A stretch of 64,000 bases of DNA from Erpobdella octoculata (Eukaryota > Annelida > Clitellata > Hirudinida > Erpobdellidae), in the NCBI GenBank assembly GCA_963978895.1, contig OZ022241.1, positions 39,306,941 through 39,370,940 of the forward strand, read 5' to 3'. The position numbers were made by a program, and so were the translations under genes. Below, one piece after another: positions 11,392-23,227 of this stretch. The notes under the pieces were generated by a model, which saw only the letters and a list, made by a program, of their open reading frames with translations, was not told where the DNA came from and searched no databases. Within the stretch, counting starts at the first letter, position 1. Each line of letters begins with the position of its first letter.

Positions 11392-11730
11392 GTTCACTTG
11401 TTCTTAGCAAGGTGGGGTCAATCATTAACATAATGGTGACGTGACCTTGAAATTAATCAGCTGTAGGTCACGTGGTAATCTTTAGTAGTTATTAATTATT
11501 CATAGCTTAAGTGAACCAAAAAAAGTTGTTGATTTTTTTATAAAATAGAATTTTTATTTTATTTTTTTATACTTTGCTTTTATACCAGATTGCTTTAAAG
11601 TTATTTTATTTTATTTTTCATTGATGTTGTAACTTTTTTGGCAAATAAAACACCTGTACTTATTCGAGTGGGTAAAACCCAATCATGAATCAAGGTTCAA
11701 GATCGATTGGTCACATCGCGTCTTTCTTAT
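11392..11730. repeat. MITE-like/duplicated 340-bp segment, copy B
   Basis: Second copy of the 4322-4660 segment, with inverted termini GTTCACTT (11392) and AAGTGAAC (11509-11516) around paired CACGTGACC/GGTCACGTG palindromes. The shared 3' part (CTTATTCGAGTGGGTAAAAC.. to CACATCGCGTCTTT) lies directly before TRIM-like copy 2. Confidence 0.6.
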
Positions 11731-11766
11731 TATATGAGTATAGAATCATTCAAATAACGAACAGTA

Positions 11767-13801
11767 ATGGAGAAATGTTTGCTTTGTTCTAAGAATAGTG
11801 AGGATGTATGTGTGTTGCCGTGTTCACACAGTTTCTGTATTGAATGTCTGACAGGAAAATTTGAATCTTCTTCTTTTAGTAAGAAGACTAGCGAACTTCG
11901 CTGCCCTCAGTGTGAGTTATTGTTTGAAATACCAGAGGGAGGACTGAACAGTTTGAAGAAAACTTATTTTATTAAAACTAGCCGAAGCGATGATGAAAGA
12001 AGAATTCATCAATGCGGTATTTGTCTGAAGAATGACGCCGAGAAACTTTGTACGAATTGCGATACTCAATTTTGCCTGCCGTGCTTGTTGGTTCATGAAA
12101 AACTTCCGTTAACAAAAAGCCACATAATAATTAGCATACCCTCGTCATCAATAAGATACACAAATTCTTTAACATGTTATTGTAAATCGTGCAAGAAATT
12201 GTTACATCCTGATTCAGCTGATGATGCTTTGCAGCACAATTCTTGCACAGTGGTCGACATCTCTGAATACAAACTAACACTTAAAAAACTTTTGTTTCAA
12301 CTAATAACAGAAGCTGGTGAAAGTATGGCCGTCATCGAGAAAGATTTGAAGTTCATCGATGAAGAAAAGTTAACTGCAACTGAAGATGCAAATTTTCTGA
12401 AGAGAAAAGTTAAATATCAGAGTGAAATACTGGAGTGTTACTTACGTAAGTGCACAGACGAATGCTCTTATGAGCTCTATAAACGCATCGATGAAGAATG
12501 CCACACGTTTAAGAACAAATTAGGTTCGCTAAAGAACGAATTACTAAGTTCAGAAACAATGATGGAAGGTCGCATCGGTCGGTGCAAAACTTTCCTCGGC
12601 GATTTCGATCGAAAAGTTGTTATGCAAGCTTTCGAAAACGATCTGGTGAAGATGCTTGAAGTGAATACAAATAAAAAATTGACTGGAGATCTCTTGGGGA
12701 CTTCTTTCAATGAGGGATTGAAACTTTCTTTCGAACCGACGATTCAAAAGGATTTATTTCGAGATGCCAACTTTGTGGGAACTTTGAATAGAGGTTTTAT
12801 TAACTAATATTTGAATAATAAATAATAATAATAATTTTAAAACATTTCAAATTTGTCTTCCATTTATTATTATTTGAACAAATAAATAATAATAACAGTT
12901 TAAAAACATTTCAAATTTGTCTTTCATTTATTATTATTTGAATAAATAATAATAATATTAATAATTTAAAAACATTTCAAATTTGTCTTTTTTATTTTCA
13001 GCTCGAAAACCTTGTCCAGAACTGATAAGAGTGATAAAAAGTTTCGACGCCACGAATTCACTGTCAGTGTCAGCAGACGGACTGAAACTGTACGGGTTCA
13101 ATTCCACGATCAATTACATTAATAATAAAGCTTCGGTATCGGTTACGAGATTGTGTAACAAAACGTATAATCAGTTGTCAACAGCAACTGTTGATGTAAA
13201 TTATCATCCCAGTTTGCCAGACTCTATTTTGGTTGGTAGGTTTTTGTGTATATTAGGGTATAGGTACTTGTTAATAATTGATCTTGATGTTATGAAAGGC
13301 ATACCTGATCGAGTTAGAAATATACCAATGCCATTTGATCGTGGCAATTTACTGTCTTCCTGTGAAATGTCTATTTTTATATTATACGGGACGAATGTCA
13401 CGGAAATGTCAATGGACGGTGACAAAATATGCGAAATTAAGTTACCTCAAAATCTCAGTGCACCTTCAAATATTGTTAAATTGAACCTCGATCGTTATGC
13501 TGTTATGTGCAGCAGCCAAAATTGTATTCAAGTGATCGACAGCAATGGAGGCGTCTTCAAAACGTTAAACGGTTCGACATCTCCCGACCATTTCCAATCT
13601 GATAGTCGGATGATAACGGACAAAAACTGCAACTTGTTTATTTCCAATAGATATAATAAAATAATAATCGTCCTGGATTACAATCTGAACGTCTTACGGC
13701 AGTTTGACGCGCAGTGCTTACCGATTCAAATGTGTTACGATCCGAGAAGGGATAGAATATTAGTATTCGAAGAAAAACAATTGAACGTTTTTCAGTTATA
13801 A
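11767..13801 (+). CDS. TRIM-like RING/B-box/coiled-coil protein, copy 2
   Basis: Two exons, 11767-12793 and 13002-13801 (GT at 12794, TTTTCAG ending 13001; phase 1), encode 608 residues. The C3HC4 RING has ligands C4, C7, C19, H21, C24, C27, C46 and C49. The B-box has C83, C86, C95, C98, C103, C106, H110 and H119. A second Cys/His cluster (CYCKSCKKLL) follows, then a coiled coil (about 165-300). Exon 2 encodes a C-terminal domain of about 265 residues with repeated beta-strand-like segments (LILVG.., MSMDGDKICEIKLP, FISNRYNKIIIVLDYN, ILVFEEKQLNVFQL), probably a beta-propeller of NHL-like type (inference). The architecture predicts a cytoplasmic E3 ubiquitin ligase; substrate unknown. It is the most canonical of the three paralogues here. 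Without splicing, exon 1 would stop 14 bases past the donor. Confidence 0.9.
12794..13001 (+). other. Intron of TRIM-like copy 2 with internal triplication
   Basis: The 208-base intron is made mostly of three copies of a unit of about 65 bases (AATAATAATAAT.. AAAACATTTCAAATTTGTCTT.. TTATTATTTGAA). The final copy supplies the polypyrimidine tract and acceptor. Confidence 0.75.
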
Positions 13802-14809
13802 CTTATCTGATAGTAATTATTTAAAGTTGTATTACATTCAGACTTGGTTCCAAAGCAAAGTATAGAATTGAATATTGCTTAATATATGAAAACGTCAAGA
13901 ATTATTCCTATTTAATTTAATTTGATTCATTAATCATGAATTGTTATCGTATATGTCAGAAAAAAGTTTTACCCATATATCTTTTGATTTGCAATAAGCA
14001 TACAGACTGTTTAAATTTAGTCTCTTGCATAAGCGATTTTTTTCAAATAAACATTTGTACAGCTAGCTAACTGGTCGTTTGAGTTGAAGATTAAGTGTTT
14101 ACGAAAATGAAAGATGGAACTATATAATAATACATTAACAAAATTGCTTTTTTAAAATGTTCAACCCTTCAAAAGAGGCAAGTGCCAGCCAGGTAAGCCA
14201 ATAATTTTCAAAGTAAAAATATCAATTTAGGATTCCACAGGTCATAGACTTTTTTGGAAGAATTTACCCCTCACCCCCAGTCATAAATTCTTTTGGAGGA
14301 ATTTAACCTCCCCTTGTCATTTACTTTCTTGGTAGGAAGTGGATATTAGGGCCTTCACTAGCGCCCTGTTTCCATGGTCCAAAACTTTTGTATGCCAGGT
14401 TGGCCAAATGGATAGCCAGTCCGACCCTGGTTCAGAGATGCCTTACAATTTTTTTTTCGGTCAACTTTAACAATAAAGAACATTGATTCAGTTGTGTGAG
14501 AGTTTATGAATGATTGTAACTCAATTAAATAGTAATAACTACAATCAAATATGAGTTTTTGCATATTTAGATAACTAAAATAAAAAAAGGATTAATCCAA
14601 AAAGATGTAATTTCGCTGCCACTGTATAAGTCTTGACAAGAGATTTTAATTTCATAAACAAAGACAAATCAAAATTAAATAATCAAAAATATAGCTGTGA
14701 CAGAGTTCATCACTTCAGATTATGATAATGAGCAAATATGCAAATGTGCTCACTATCACTTCAGATTATGATAATGAGCAGATATGCAAATGTGCTAATT
14801 CAATTCTAA
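13802..14809. other. Convergent intergenic region between TRIM-like copies 2 and 3
   Basis: About 1 kb with no gene seen. It contains a 2 x 46-base tandem repeat at 14711-14802 (unit CACTTCAGATTATGATAATG..). The open frames at 14358-14564 and 14722-14904 show no family signature. Confidence 0.55.
14711..14802. repeat. 2 x 46-bp tandem repeat
   Basis: The unit beginning CACTTCAGATTATG at 14711 restarts at 14757 with two or three differences. Confidence 0.85.
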
Positions 14810-16738
14810 TCACAACTGGAAGATATTCAATTTTGTTTTACCGATTACCAAAAGGTGATCCTTTCTTGAATCGTAACAAAGTTTTTGAATGCTACACTTT
14901 GTGACAATCTGTTTTATATAATCGAGACGGAAGTCAAAGACAAACACATTTTGACCATCGTAGTTTGAGATAAATATATTGGAGCTGTTATCTGTAATCA
15001 TATTACATGGAGTATCTAACTTTCCCAAGCGAGATAAACGTCTTGCATCAAAACTCTTAGTTGCATTTCCGTTGCCATCGATAAGGTGAAGGCCACCTTT
15101 ATAAATTGAAGCATAAAAACCATTTCCCAAGCGGACAAAGTCACGCGGCTGGCAGCCAGAAGGCAGTTGTATTTCATTCACGATATCACCGTATAATGTT
15201 ATTTCAATTATCCTTTGATAAGACAACACAAAAAGACTATTACTTCCCGACGTCGCGAATAAGCTTTGCGCACTAAACGATAAGTTGACGTATCTCTTCC
15301 ATTCGTTGCTGCCAACTCGCTTCTCGAGATCATATACCGTTAATTGACTACAGTGATTATTAGGCATTGCACATAAAAGTTGATCAACAAAGACGTAAAT
15401 GTATAGAAGATTGTTTGTCTTGAAGCTGAATGAATCAAGCAGCTCATATGATTTAAGAGACAGTTTTGAAAAAGTGCATCTTTTTCCGACACTGACAGAC
15501 AGTCCGTACAACTTTGATTTAACAATTGAACATCTGCTGATTGGAGAATGAAGTTTCAATACTTTTATTAGGTCTGGATGTGATTTCCTAACTAAAATTT
15601 AAAAAAAATATGATAAATTATTTATTCAAAAGTTGTTTAAAAAATATAGAGAAAAGAATAGAAATTATAAATTTATCAAACCTCTTTTAATGGCTCCTAC
15701 TATATTGTTTTCCACGAACATGTCACCCTGCAATGGAGCAGGCTCAAAGGATAGTCTCAGCTTTTCAGAAACGGGCGTTGATACAATCTTTCTTCTCGCG
15801 CTCAAAATATCGTATTTTTCCATCGACAACTTTTTCATTATGTCCTCGTCGATAGCTTTCACGATAAACTGTTCGTTGAAATCGATTACCATATTTTTGT
15901 ATTTGTTAATTTGCGTATCGACTTCTGCTTCTTTTTCAAGAAGATGTTTTTTAGAGAAACCTAATTTTTCTTCAACCTGTTGAAGTTCGTCATCTATGCA
16001 TTCGTTCAGTTTGTTTACGCGATTACTTATGCACGATTTGACATATGTTTTCAGTTTTTCGCTTTGATATTCAATTTGTCTTTTCAATAATTGTGCAAGT
16101 TTTTCCGTATCTATTTCTTCTTCGTCGATGTAGTTCATATCTTTTCTGACAATTGCAATATCTTCCGTATCTTGTGTCGTTAGCTCCAATAAATGTCCTT
16201 GAAGATTTTGTCCGTATTCAAGCATGTCTATTATTGTGCACGATCTATGGTTTTCGTAGTGATCACTTTCGATGGCGCCGTTTAGCCACTTTTCACAGGA
16301 AGTGCAATATCGAATTTCTGAGAACTTTTTATTAGTTGAATGATAACTTACTAAACTGTGTTCTTTTGTGAATGGAAGTCGTTCATGTACCGACGAACAC
16401 GAAACGCAGAAACAAATCTTACAATCAATGCAGAACTTTTCAGCATTTTTTTGAGAACAAATTCCACATAGCAAACTGTTACATTGATCGGAAAGTGTAC
16501 TACTAGATGACTTGTTCAGTTTTTCTTTTTCTGGTCGTTCAAATGTTATCTTACATTCAGAGCAGAAAACCTTGTCTCCGAGCTCAGATTTGTTTGTGGT
16601 GTCGAGACATTTGAAACAGAAAGTATGAAGACATGGCAAAATTTTTAATCGTTCAACATTGTCAGAGCAGCTTCTACATTTCATGAATATGGAACTAGAA
16701 CTACTAGAATGATTATGATCCTCCATTTTGTAATCCAT
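14810..16738 (-). CDS. TRIM-like RING/B-box/coiled-coil protein, copy 3
   Basis: Two exons on the minus strand, 16738-15682 and 15591-14810 (phase 1, same position as the paralogues), encode 612 residues. A Ser-rich leader (residues 8-16) precedes a C3HC4 RING (C21, C24, C36, H38, C41, C44, then CSEC). The B-box begins LLCGICSQKNAEKFC, a second Cys/His cluster CTSCEKWL follows, and then a long coiled coil. Exon 2 is the shared C-terminal domain (ITLYGDIVNEIQLPSG, FISNYDGQNVFVFDF, LLVIGKTKLNIFQL). Predicted E3 ubiquitin ligase. It converges on copy 2. An in-frame ATG five codons in (MEDHNH) is an alternative start. No lesion is seen. Confidence 0.9.
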
Positions 16739-17607
16739 TCAAAAAATCACGTTGATTAAGTTACTGTACATCCTATAAATAATTATTATTAACATGTGTT
16801 TATTTATAAATTCAAATACACAACAATTAAAAGTTGCAAAAAAATGTTTGATGCAGTGCGCAATTTCTACCATACCAACGACAATCAGATTAAAAGCATT
16901 AATTGTCTGGTTGAGTTATTGCAACTTAAAATATAAGTATCAAATCAAAAGTTACAAAGAGACTCTGAGCCCGACATGAGAAACTAATAAAGGTAAGCGT
17001 GACAACTTCAACACCTAGTATCACCTCAGCACAGTAGTCTGAGGTGATACGATGGTTTTCCCCACTTGTGAGTTCCATGGTCCAATTGGCACAAAATCAG
17101 TAATGAGCTCTGCTTTGCTTTTTTTTCAAAATTACGTAAAACTCCGAGCATTGTGAATTTTTCAACAAAAAATAATGCATAAATTAAAATGACTTACTTG
17201 AAACGGTTAAACCTCATCGTTCAGTTTCATAAGTTGCCGACTAAAGTTGGTTTTGATATTGGTCTAGTGTTTTTTTTACAGGAATGTGATTTTAATATTG
17301 ATTTAGTTTTCTTTTTCTTATTTTAGTCATGAATTACCTCGCGTTTCGTTGTGTTCTGGTTAAGTTGGAGAGGCTGAAAACCCATCCATACTCATCTAAA
17401 ATAAACATGTTCTAAAGTGTGATAATTAAAATATTAAATATTTGAAATAAAATTTTAACAAAATAATTTTTTAAACTACTAAAATCTAAAAAAAAGTGAT
17501 CTATGTTGTTTTTTCGCTTCTATATGTTCATAGATATATGTATATATATCTATGTATATGTTTCAGTGAAATTATTATTATTGTTGGATTATTATTGCTC
17601 GGTGACG
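16739..17607. other. Divergent intergenic region between TRIM-like copy 3 and XPB
   Basis: About 870 bases separating two genes transcribed away from each other, so both promoters should lie here. An inverted repeat around 17020-17050 (TATCACCTCAG...CTGAGGTGATA) is visible. No TATA box could be assigned with confidence and no gene is seen. Confidence 0.5.
17019..17051. repeat. Short inverted repeat, possible regulatory palindrome
   Basis: GTATCACCTCAG is followed after a loop of about 9 bases by CTGAGGTGATAC. It lies midway between the divergent starts of TRIM-like copy 3 and XPB. Function unknown. Confidence 0.5.
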
Positions 17608-20600
17608 ATGGGAAAGAGATCGAAGAAAGGTAAATGTTTAAACTTTAAAATCATTGCATAAAATGTGATGGTTTTTATAAAAATATGGTTTAAGAAATAT
17701 GAGAAGCTAAAACAAACCACAAAAATTACAATAGCTCTCAGTGAAGTTGTTAAGTCAGTCTTCTCACAAACAACGTCTCAACTCCTCAAAACAAAACTTT
17801 TTCCCTTTCTATTTTTCTCAGACGCATAAATTACATTTGTACAGCGAAAGTATATCACGACATTAAAACTTATCTTTTTTTGTCTGCTTTGCTGATTTTA
17901 ACATGCTTTTTAACATTTAGATTTTAGTAGAACATCAAAGAAATTTAAGCCTGACTATGATGCTGCTTCGTCGAGTACCGGAGGTGCTGACAGTGACAAC
18001 GAGTTTGCCGATCTGCCAAAAGTCGCAACTAGAAGATTCAAGGAAGAGTATCAGGAAGGAGAAGAGAAAGATTATTCAGATGTGTTGATCTACAAGCAAG
18101 ACTCGGACACGAGACCAATATGGGTGGTAAGTAATCAAATTATTATATGTCAGTTTGATTTTTGTATATTTTGTAAATGTAGATTGACGTAGATTAATGC
18201 AAGAACCGGTTTTGTATAAGTGCGGATAAAGTTTTTGAATAAATGTTTCTTGCTTTTGTTCATTTGTTATTACTTAGTTAATTTTCTTTAATTTTGCCTC
18301 AAGTTATATAACTGGATTTGAAATGAGTTGGTTGTAATTACAAATAAATGGCTGTCACTTGTCATTCGTTATTTTACTTTTAAATAAATACCCTAATTTT
18401 TTCAAGCAATTTTATTTTAACTAGATACCAGACGGACGTATTTACGCGGAAGCTTTCAACCCGACATTCAAGTTCGCCAAAGACTTTCTGATCACCATTT
18501 CTGAGGTAACTAATAAAGTATATGTTCATAGTTAAGTTATATGTTCTTATAGTTGTAATTTCAAGTAAACAATCTAAAGTAGATTCTAATCTGACTAATT
18601 TAGTTCATAGTTATATGTTCTTGTAGTTGTAATTTCAAGTAAACCATCTAAAGTTGAGTCTAATTATGCATCTCTTTTGCATATTTTCATGCAGAGTAGC
18701 TGTGTAAATTTAAAGCTACTATAAAATTTGTTATAATCATATACATATAAATGATTGGTTGTAATTAAACCAATAACTTTAATTTAAATTCAGAGTAGCT
18801 GTGTAAATTTAAAGCTACTATAAAATTTGTTATAATCAAATACATATAAATGATTGGTTGTAATTAAACCAATAACTTTAATTTAATTTCTCGGGTTCGC
18901 TCAGCCGGTTTCGAGACCGCAGTTCGTGCACGAGTACAAACTGACAGCCTACTCCCTCTACGCAGCAGTCTCGACCGGACTCAGCACCGAAGAAATCCTC
19001 AAAAACCTGAACAAGTTCTGCAAAACCAACCTTCCCGACGTCGTAGTCGATTTCGTCAAGACCTGCACGATCAAGTGCGGAAAGGTGAAGCTGGTGCTGA
19101 AGCACAACAAGTACTTCATCGAGTCGCAGTACGCCGAAGTCCTCCAGAAGCTCCTGAAAGATCCGGTCATACAGCAGGCGAGGTTCAGGCAGGCGGACGG
19201 CACCGAGGAGCTGGAGAGCTCGACCGTTACCGTCGTTTCGATCGTAAATCCGGCGACGTCCTCTCAAGGCAGCGGGAACGACGACGAATCTTTAGATTTC
19301 CTACGAAAGATGGAGTGCGAAGATGAAGAAAGAGAAGAAGAAAAACAAATGAGTGTTGTTTCTTTTGAAGTGGCATCTGGTCAACTTGAAAACCTCCAAA
19401 AGAGGTTCCGATTATTTTTTTTTCCGTATCACTTAGTTTTTGTTGTCATATGCAGTACTATGTGATGCCCTTGATCTCTACCTTGATCTGATTTCAGTTT
19501 ACGAACTTTACTGATCATATCGAATGCTAATATTATTTCAGATGCATCGAATTGGATTATCCCCTCCTGGCCGAATATGACTTTAAAAACGACCGAACGA
19601 ACGTGGCAGTCAACATGTCACTGAGGACCAACGCCATCCTGCGACCGTACCAGCAGAAGAGCTTGAGCAAGATGTTCAGCAACGGGAGAGCAAGATCGGG
19701 GGTCATCGTTCTGCCGTGCGGTGCCGGAAAGACCCTCGTCGGCGTCACGGCAGCCTGCACGATCGGAAAGAGGTGCCTGGTGTTGTGCACGTCCGCCGTA
19801 GCCGTGGAGCAGTGGAAGTCGCAGTTCAAGCTGTGGTCGACGGCAGACGACAGCATGATCTGTCGGTTCACTTCGGACGCGAAGGATCGACCGATCGGCT
19901 GCTCGATCTGCATCAGCACGTACTCCATGATCACTCACAGCACGAAGAGATCGTACGAGGCCGAGAAAGTGATGGAGTGGGTGAACAGTAACGAATGGGG
20001 GTTGATGATCATGGACGAGGTGCAGTTCGTCCCCGCGAAAATGTTCCGAAAGGTCATCTCTACGGTTCAGGCCCACTGCAAGCTCGGACTGACTGCAACT
20101 CTCGTTAGAGAAGACGACAAGATTTGCGATTTGAACTTTCTGATTGGTCCGAAGATGTACGAAGCCGATTGGCTGGAGCTACAGAAGGAGGGTTATATCG
20201 CCAGAGTTCAGTGCTGCGAGGTTGTCTGTCCAATGACTGGCGAATTCTTCAGGGAATATTTGACTGCTTCGCACAAAAAGAAATTGGTGAGCTGTCGATT
20301 GGATCAACATTCATTTTTTAAGTTTTATTCATCTGTGTGGTATGTGGCATGCTTTTTTGAAAGACTTGTTTTTTATTAAGGGGTTTTATATTGTATGAAA
20401 ACCTATGGAAACATCAGATTTTCTAGAGATATCTAATTTATAATAATAATTGCAAGTTGACAAACATAATTGTCATTGTATGAGATATTGAGATATAGCT
20501 AAAATGACTCAGAAACCTTGATAAGTTTATTTTATGGTTTTTTTTTTATATTAATTCCACCTCTTCTCTCTCTCGACAGCTTCTTTCCGTCATGAACCCG

Positions 20601-23227
20601 AACAAGTTCCGGGCGTGCCAGTACCTAATCCAGTACCACGAACGAAGAAACGACAAAATCATCGTTTTTGCAGACAGTCTGTTTGCTCTTAAAATTTATG
20701 CTCTTCGATTCAACAAGTTAGACGATATTATTTATTCTCTTAAAATTTATGCTCTTCGATTCAACAAGTTAGACGATATTATTTATTCTCTTAAAATTTA
20801 TGCTCTTCGATTCAACAAGTTAGACGATATTATTATTCTCTTAAAATTTATGCTCTTCGATTCAACAAGTTAGACGATATTATTTATTCTCTTAAAATTT
20901 ATGCTCTTCGATTCAACAAGTTAGACGATATTATTTATTCTCTTAAAATTAATGCTCTTAGATTCAACGAGTTAGATGATATTATTATTACTTTCTTGAA
21001 ATGTTAACTCAAAAGATCTTCAACTTATCGGCCATGTGGACATTTTTTATTTTGCGTTAATTTTTAAAGTTTTATTTATTTATCGTTTATTCGATTGACG
21101 AGCGTTTTTTTTTTAACTTTTTTAACACTTTTTTTACTTAAAAAATTTTTTTTTTCAACTTTCAACTTTTCCGACAGGCCGTACTTGTGCGGTGCGACAT
21201 CTCAGCAGGAGCGATTGAACGTTCTCCACAACTTCCAGAGAAACCCGATGATCAACACGATATTCGTGTCGAAGGTTTGACGGCGAATGGTTTTATATTT
21301 TGTTTATTCATTCGACTTAATTAGTGGTTTTATCGTGAATTTATTTCGCGATTGCACACTGATTGAATAAATTATCTCCGTAAATATTTCTAAAGTAAGT
21401 TGAAGGTTTGTATACAAGGGAGAGGCCTGAGATTGTTTGGCGTGTTAGAAATTTAAAATCAACCGAAGCGCTTTTTGAATGTATTTGTTTCCGCTTTTTT
21501 CCGACAGATTGCCGACAACTCTTTTGATCTCCCGGAAGCGAACGTTCTCATCCAGATATCTTCCATGGGAGGTTCAAGAAGGCAGGAAGCGCAGAGACTT
21601 GGCAGGATTCTCAGAGCTAAAAAAGGTTTGATGCTGTTTTTCAATAATTCATTGAATTATACAGATTAATTGAGGTTTAATTAATTTTCTAATTTTTTTA
21701 TTGTCCTTTTAATTTTCTAATATTTTTATTAACCTTTTAATTTTCTAATTTTTTTATTGACCTTTTAATTTTCTAATTTTTTTTATTGACCTTTTAATTT
21801 TCTACTAGGCTTATAACTTTTAATCTTCTAGTTATTTTAACCTACATTAAAACATTATTAAAACAGTCAGTTAGTTTGTATAGCCCCTTTTTAATTGTTT
21901 CTGACCGTTCTCCTAGAACTAATAATTGTAAGTCTACATAAACCTATCTCGCATGCCGCAGACAATTTCCTTCAGTTTGCATAAATCGGTTGGAAAGAAT
22001 TTTCGTCATGTAGGCACGTGCGGTCATAAATAAAAAAAAGAGCATATATAAATTTGTTCTCGTATTTTTATTTCGATACGCCCGTCACTCTTCTCTCACT
22101 CTTCACTCACTCTCACTCCGTTTACGTTCTCTCCCTGCAGGTACGGCCGCCGTCGAAGAGTTCAACGCTTTCTTTTATTCGCTCGTCTCGCAGGACACGT
22201 GCGAAATGAGTTTCGCAGACAAGAGGCAGAGCTTTCTGGTCAATCAGGGCTACAGCTACAAGACGCTCATGGAGCTAGCTGGCATGAAAGACGTTAGTAT
22301 AAACAACAACAACAATAATCATAATAATAATCATCATCATCATTATTACTTATTTTATTTCTGTGAGTTGATTTTTCGTCAGTGTAAGTTTAATGGGAGA
22401 CCGTCATGTATGTAGACTGGATTGAAATATATAGCATGGTCGACTCAGCTGTTATAATTGTCATTTTCGTGATGTTTTAATTTATTAAAAATAATCTAGG
22501 TTTAATTTTTTTCATGGATATAATAAAATGAGATATTTTGTTTTAAAATTAAATGTAGTTTTTTTATTGCCTCTAAGTTCTGACAAAATGAACATTTTAA
22601 TTTCGTGTAGCAATCTACGTTTTAAATGGTTGTTATTTGTTATGCATTTTCGTAAAGGAAAAAGATCTGGCTTACGAAACAAAAGACGAGCAGCAACAAC
22701 TGCTTGCCAGGGTCATCGCAGCTGCTGATGCTGACCTCGAGGAAGAAGAGGAAGAGCCACAAGAAGGTCCTTCAACATCTCGGGTAAGTTCGAAGGTACC
22801 ATTTAATTAATTAATGACAGTAGGATTTAAACTACGTTCTATGCAACGTGGTATTTTATTCATTAAGAGTATTTGTTTTATCTGGTTCTTGAACATGTAT
22901 ATAAATGAAGAGATTTCAAGTTTATGACTCATAATATTTAGCAATCGTTGAGTTATCAACGGCTTGAAATGATTAAGTTGGATCTTTTATAACTTTAAAG
23001 TCTAAAAGGTCCAACAAAAATGTTGTTGGATGAAATGTTTTTTTAAATGAATTAAAAACGTCAATTTATTTCTTCCCGTTCAGGGCGGCGTCCACAGACA
23101 GTCGGGCAACATCGCTTCCATGTCCGGTGCGGACGATGCGATTTACACGGAGTACAAGAATCTTTGCAGGAAGACTGCGTCGACTTCTTCGTCTCAGCAT
23201 CCCTTGTTCAAAAAATTCCGGAAATGA
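17608..23227 (+). CDS. ERCC3: TFIIH helicase/translocase subunit XPB
   Basis: Eleven exons: 17608-17629, 17921-18126, 18425-18505, 18905-19404, 19542-20286, 20580-20716, 21178-21274, 21508-21625, 22141-22292, 22658-22783, 23084-23227. All junctions are GT-AG with matching phases; total 775 residues (human XPB 782). XPB is the 3'-5' DNA translocase of TFIIH, opening promoters for RNA polymerase II and damaged DNA in nucleotide-excision repair, in the nucleus. Visible motifs: damage-recognition region [18 protein letters not shown], Walker A GAGKT (residues 330-334), motif II DEVQ (428-431; usual DEVH), [10 protein letters not shown] (motif III plus RED), motif [17 protein letters not shown]-terminal [11 protein letters not shown] and HPLFKKFRK. 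Odd points: the H-to-Q change in motif II, and a sixfold repeat across the exon 6 donor. Exons are distinctly GC-richer than introns. Confidence 0.97.
18534..18890. repeat. Tandem duplications inside XPB intron 3
   Basis: Two independent duplications are seen: a unit of about 70 bases (TTCATAGTTA..ATCTAAAGT) starting at 18526 and again at 18604, and a 99-base unit beginning CAGAGTAGCTGTG at 18692 and again at 18791. The second copy of the 99-mer runs close to the exon 4 acceptor (18904). Confidence 0.8.
20688..20991 (+). repeat. Six-copy 51-bp repeat spanning the XPB exon 6 donor
   Basis: Units start at 20688, 20739, 20790, 20840, 20891 and 20942 (periods 51, 51, 50, 51, 51). The first unit includes the last coding bases of exon 6 ([10 protein letters not shown]) and the donor AACAA|GTTAGA. 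Every following unit repeats that coding sequence and donor; the sixth has diverged (AACGA|GTTAGA). The first three units stay in the XPB frame, then the 50-base unit shifts it. The first donor restores the conserved protein, so the others are decoy or alternative sites. Confidence 0.93.
21626..22140 (+). other. XPB intron 8 with tandem T-rich repeats
   Basis: 515-base intron. The first part (21670-21810) is a run of four or five units of about 30 bases (TTTAATTTTCTAATTTTTTTATTGACC). The 3' end has a long pyrimidine tract (CTCTTCTCTCACTCTTCACTC) before the CAG at 22140. Confidence 0.7.

Larger units (their letters stand above)
10154..11766. other. Intergenic repeats upstream of TRIM-like copy 2
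   Basis: No gene is seen. It contains two diverged copies of a segment with the block TTATCCAATCGAG (about 10441-10620 and 10925-11110), a 2 x 121-base tandem repeat (10612-10858) and the MITE-like copy B (11392-11730). The last of these ends within 40 bases of the ATG at 11767 and so may supply that gene's promoter. Confidence 0.55.

Noticed and set aside
19618..20076. Minus-strand ORF of 152 codons inside XPB
   Set aside because: Antisense shadow of GC-rich XPB exon 5, which shows clear helicase motifs on the plus strand.
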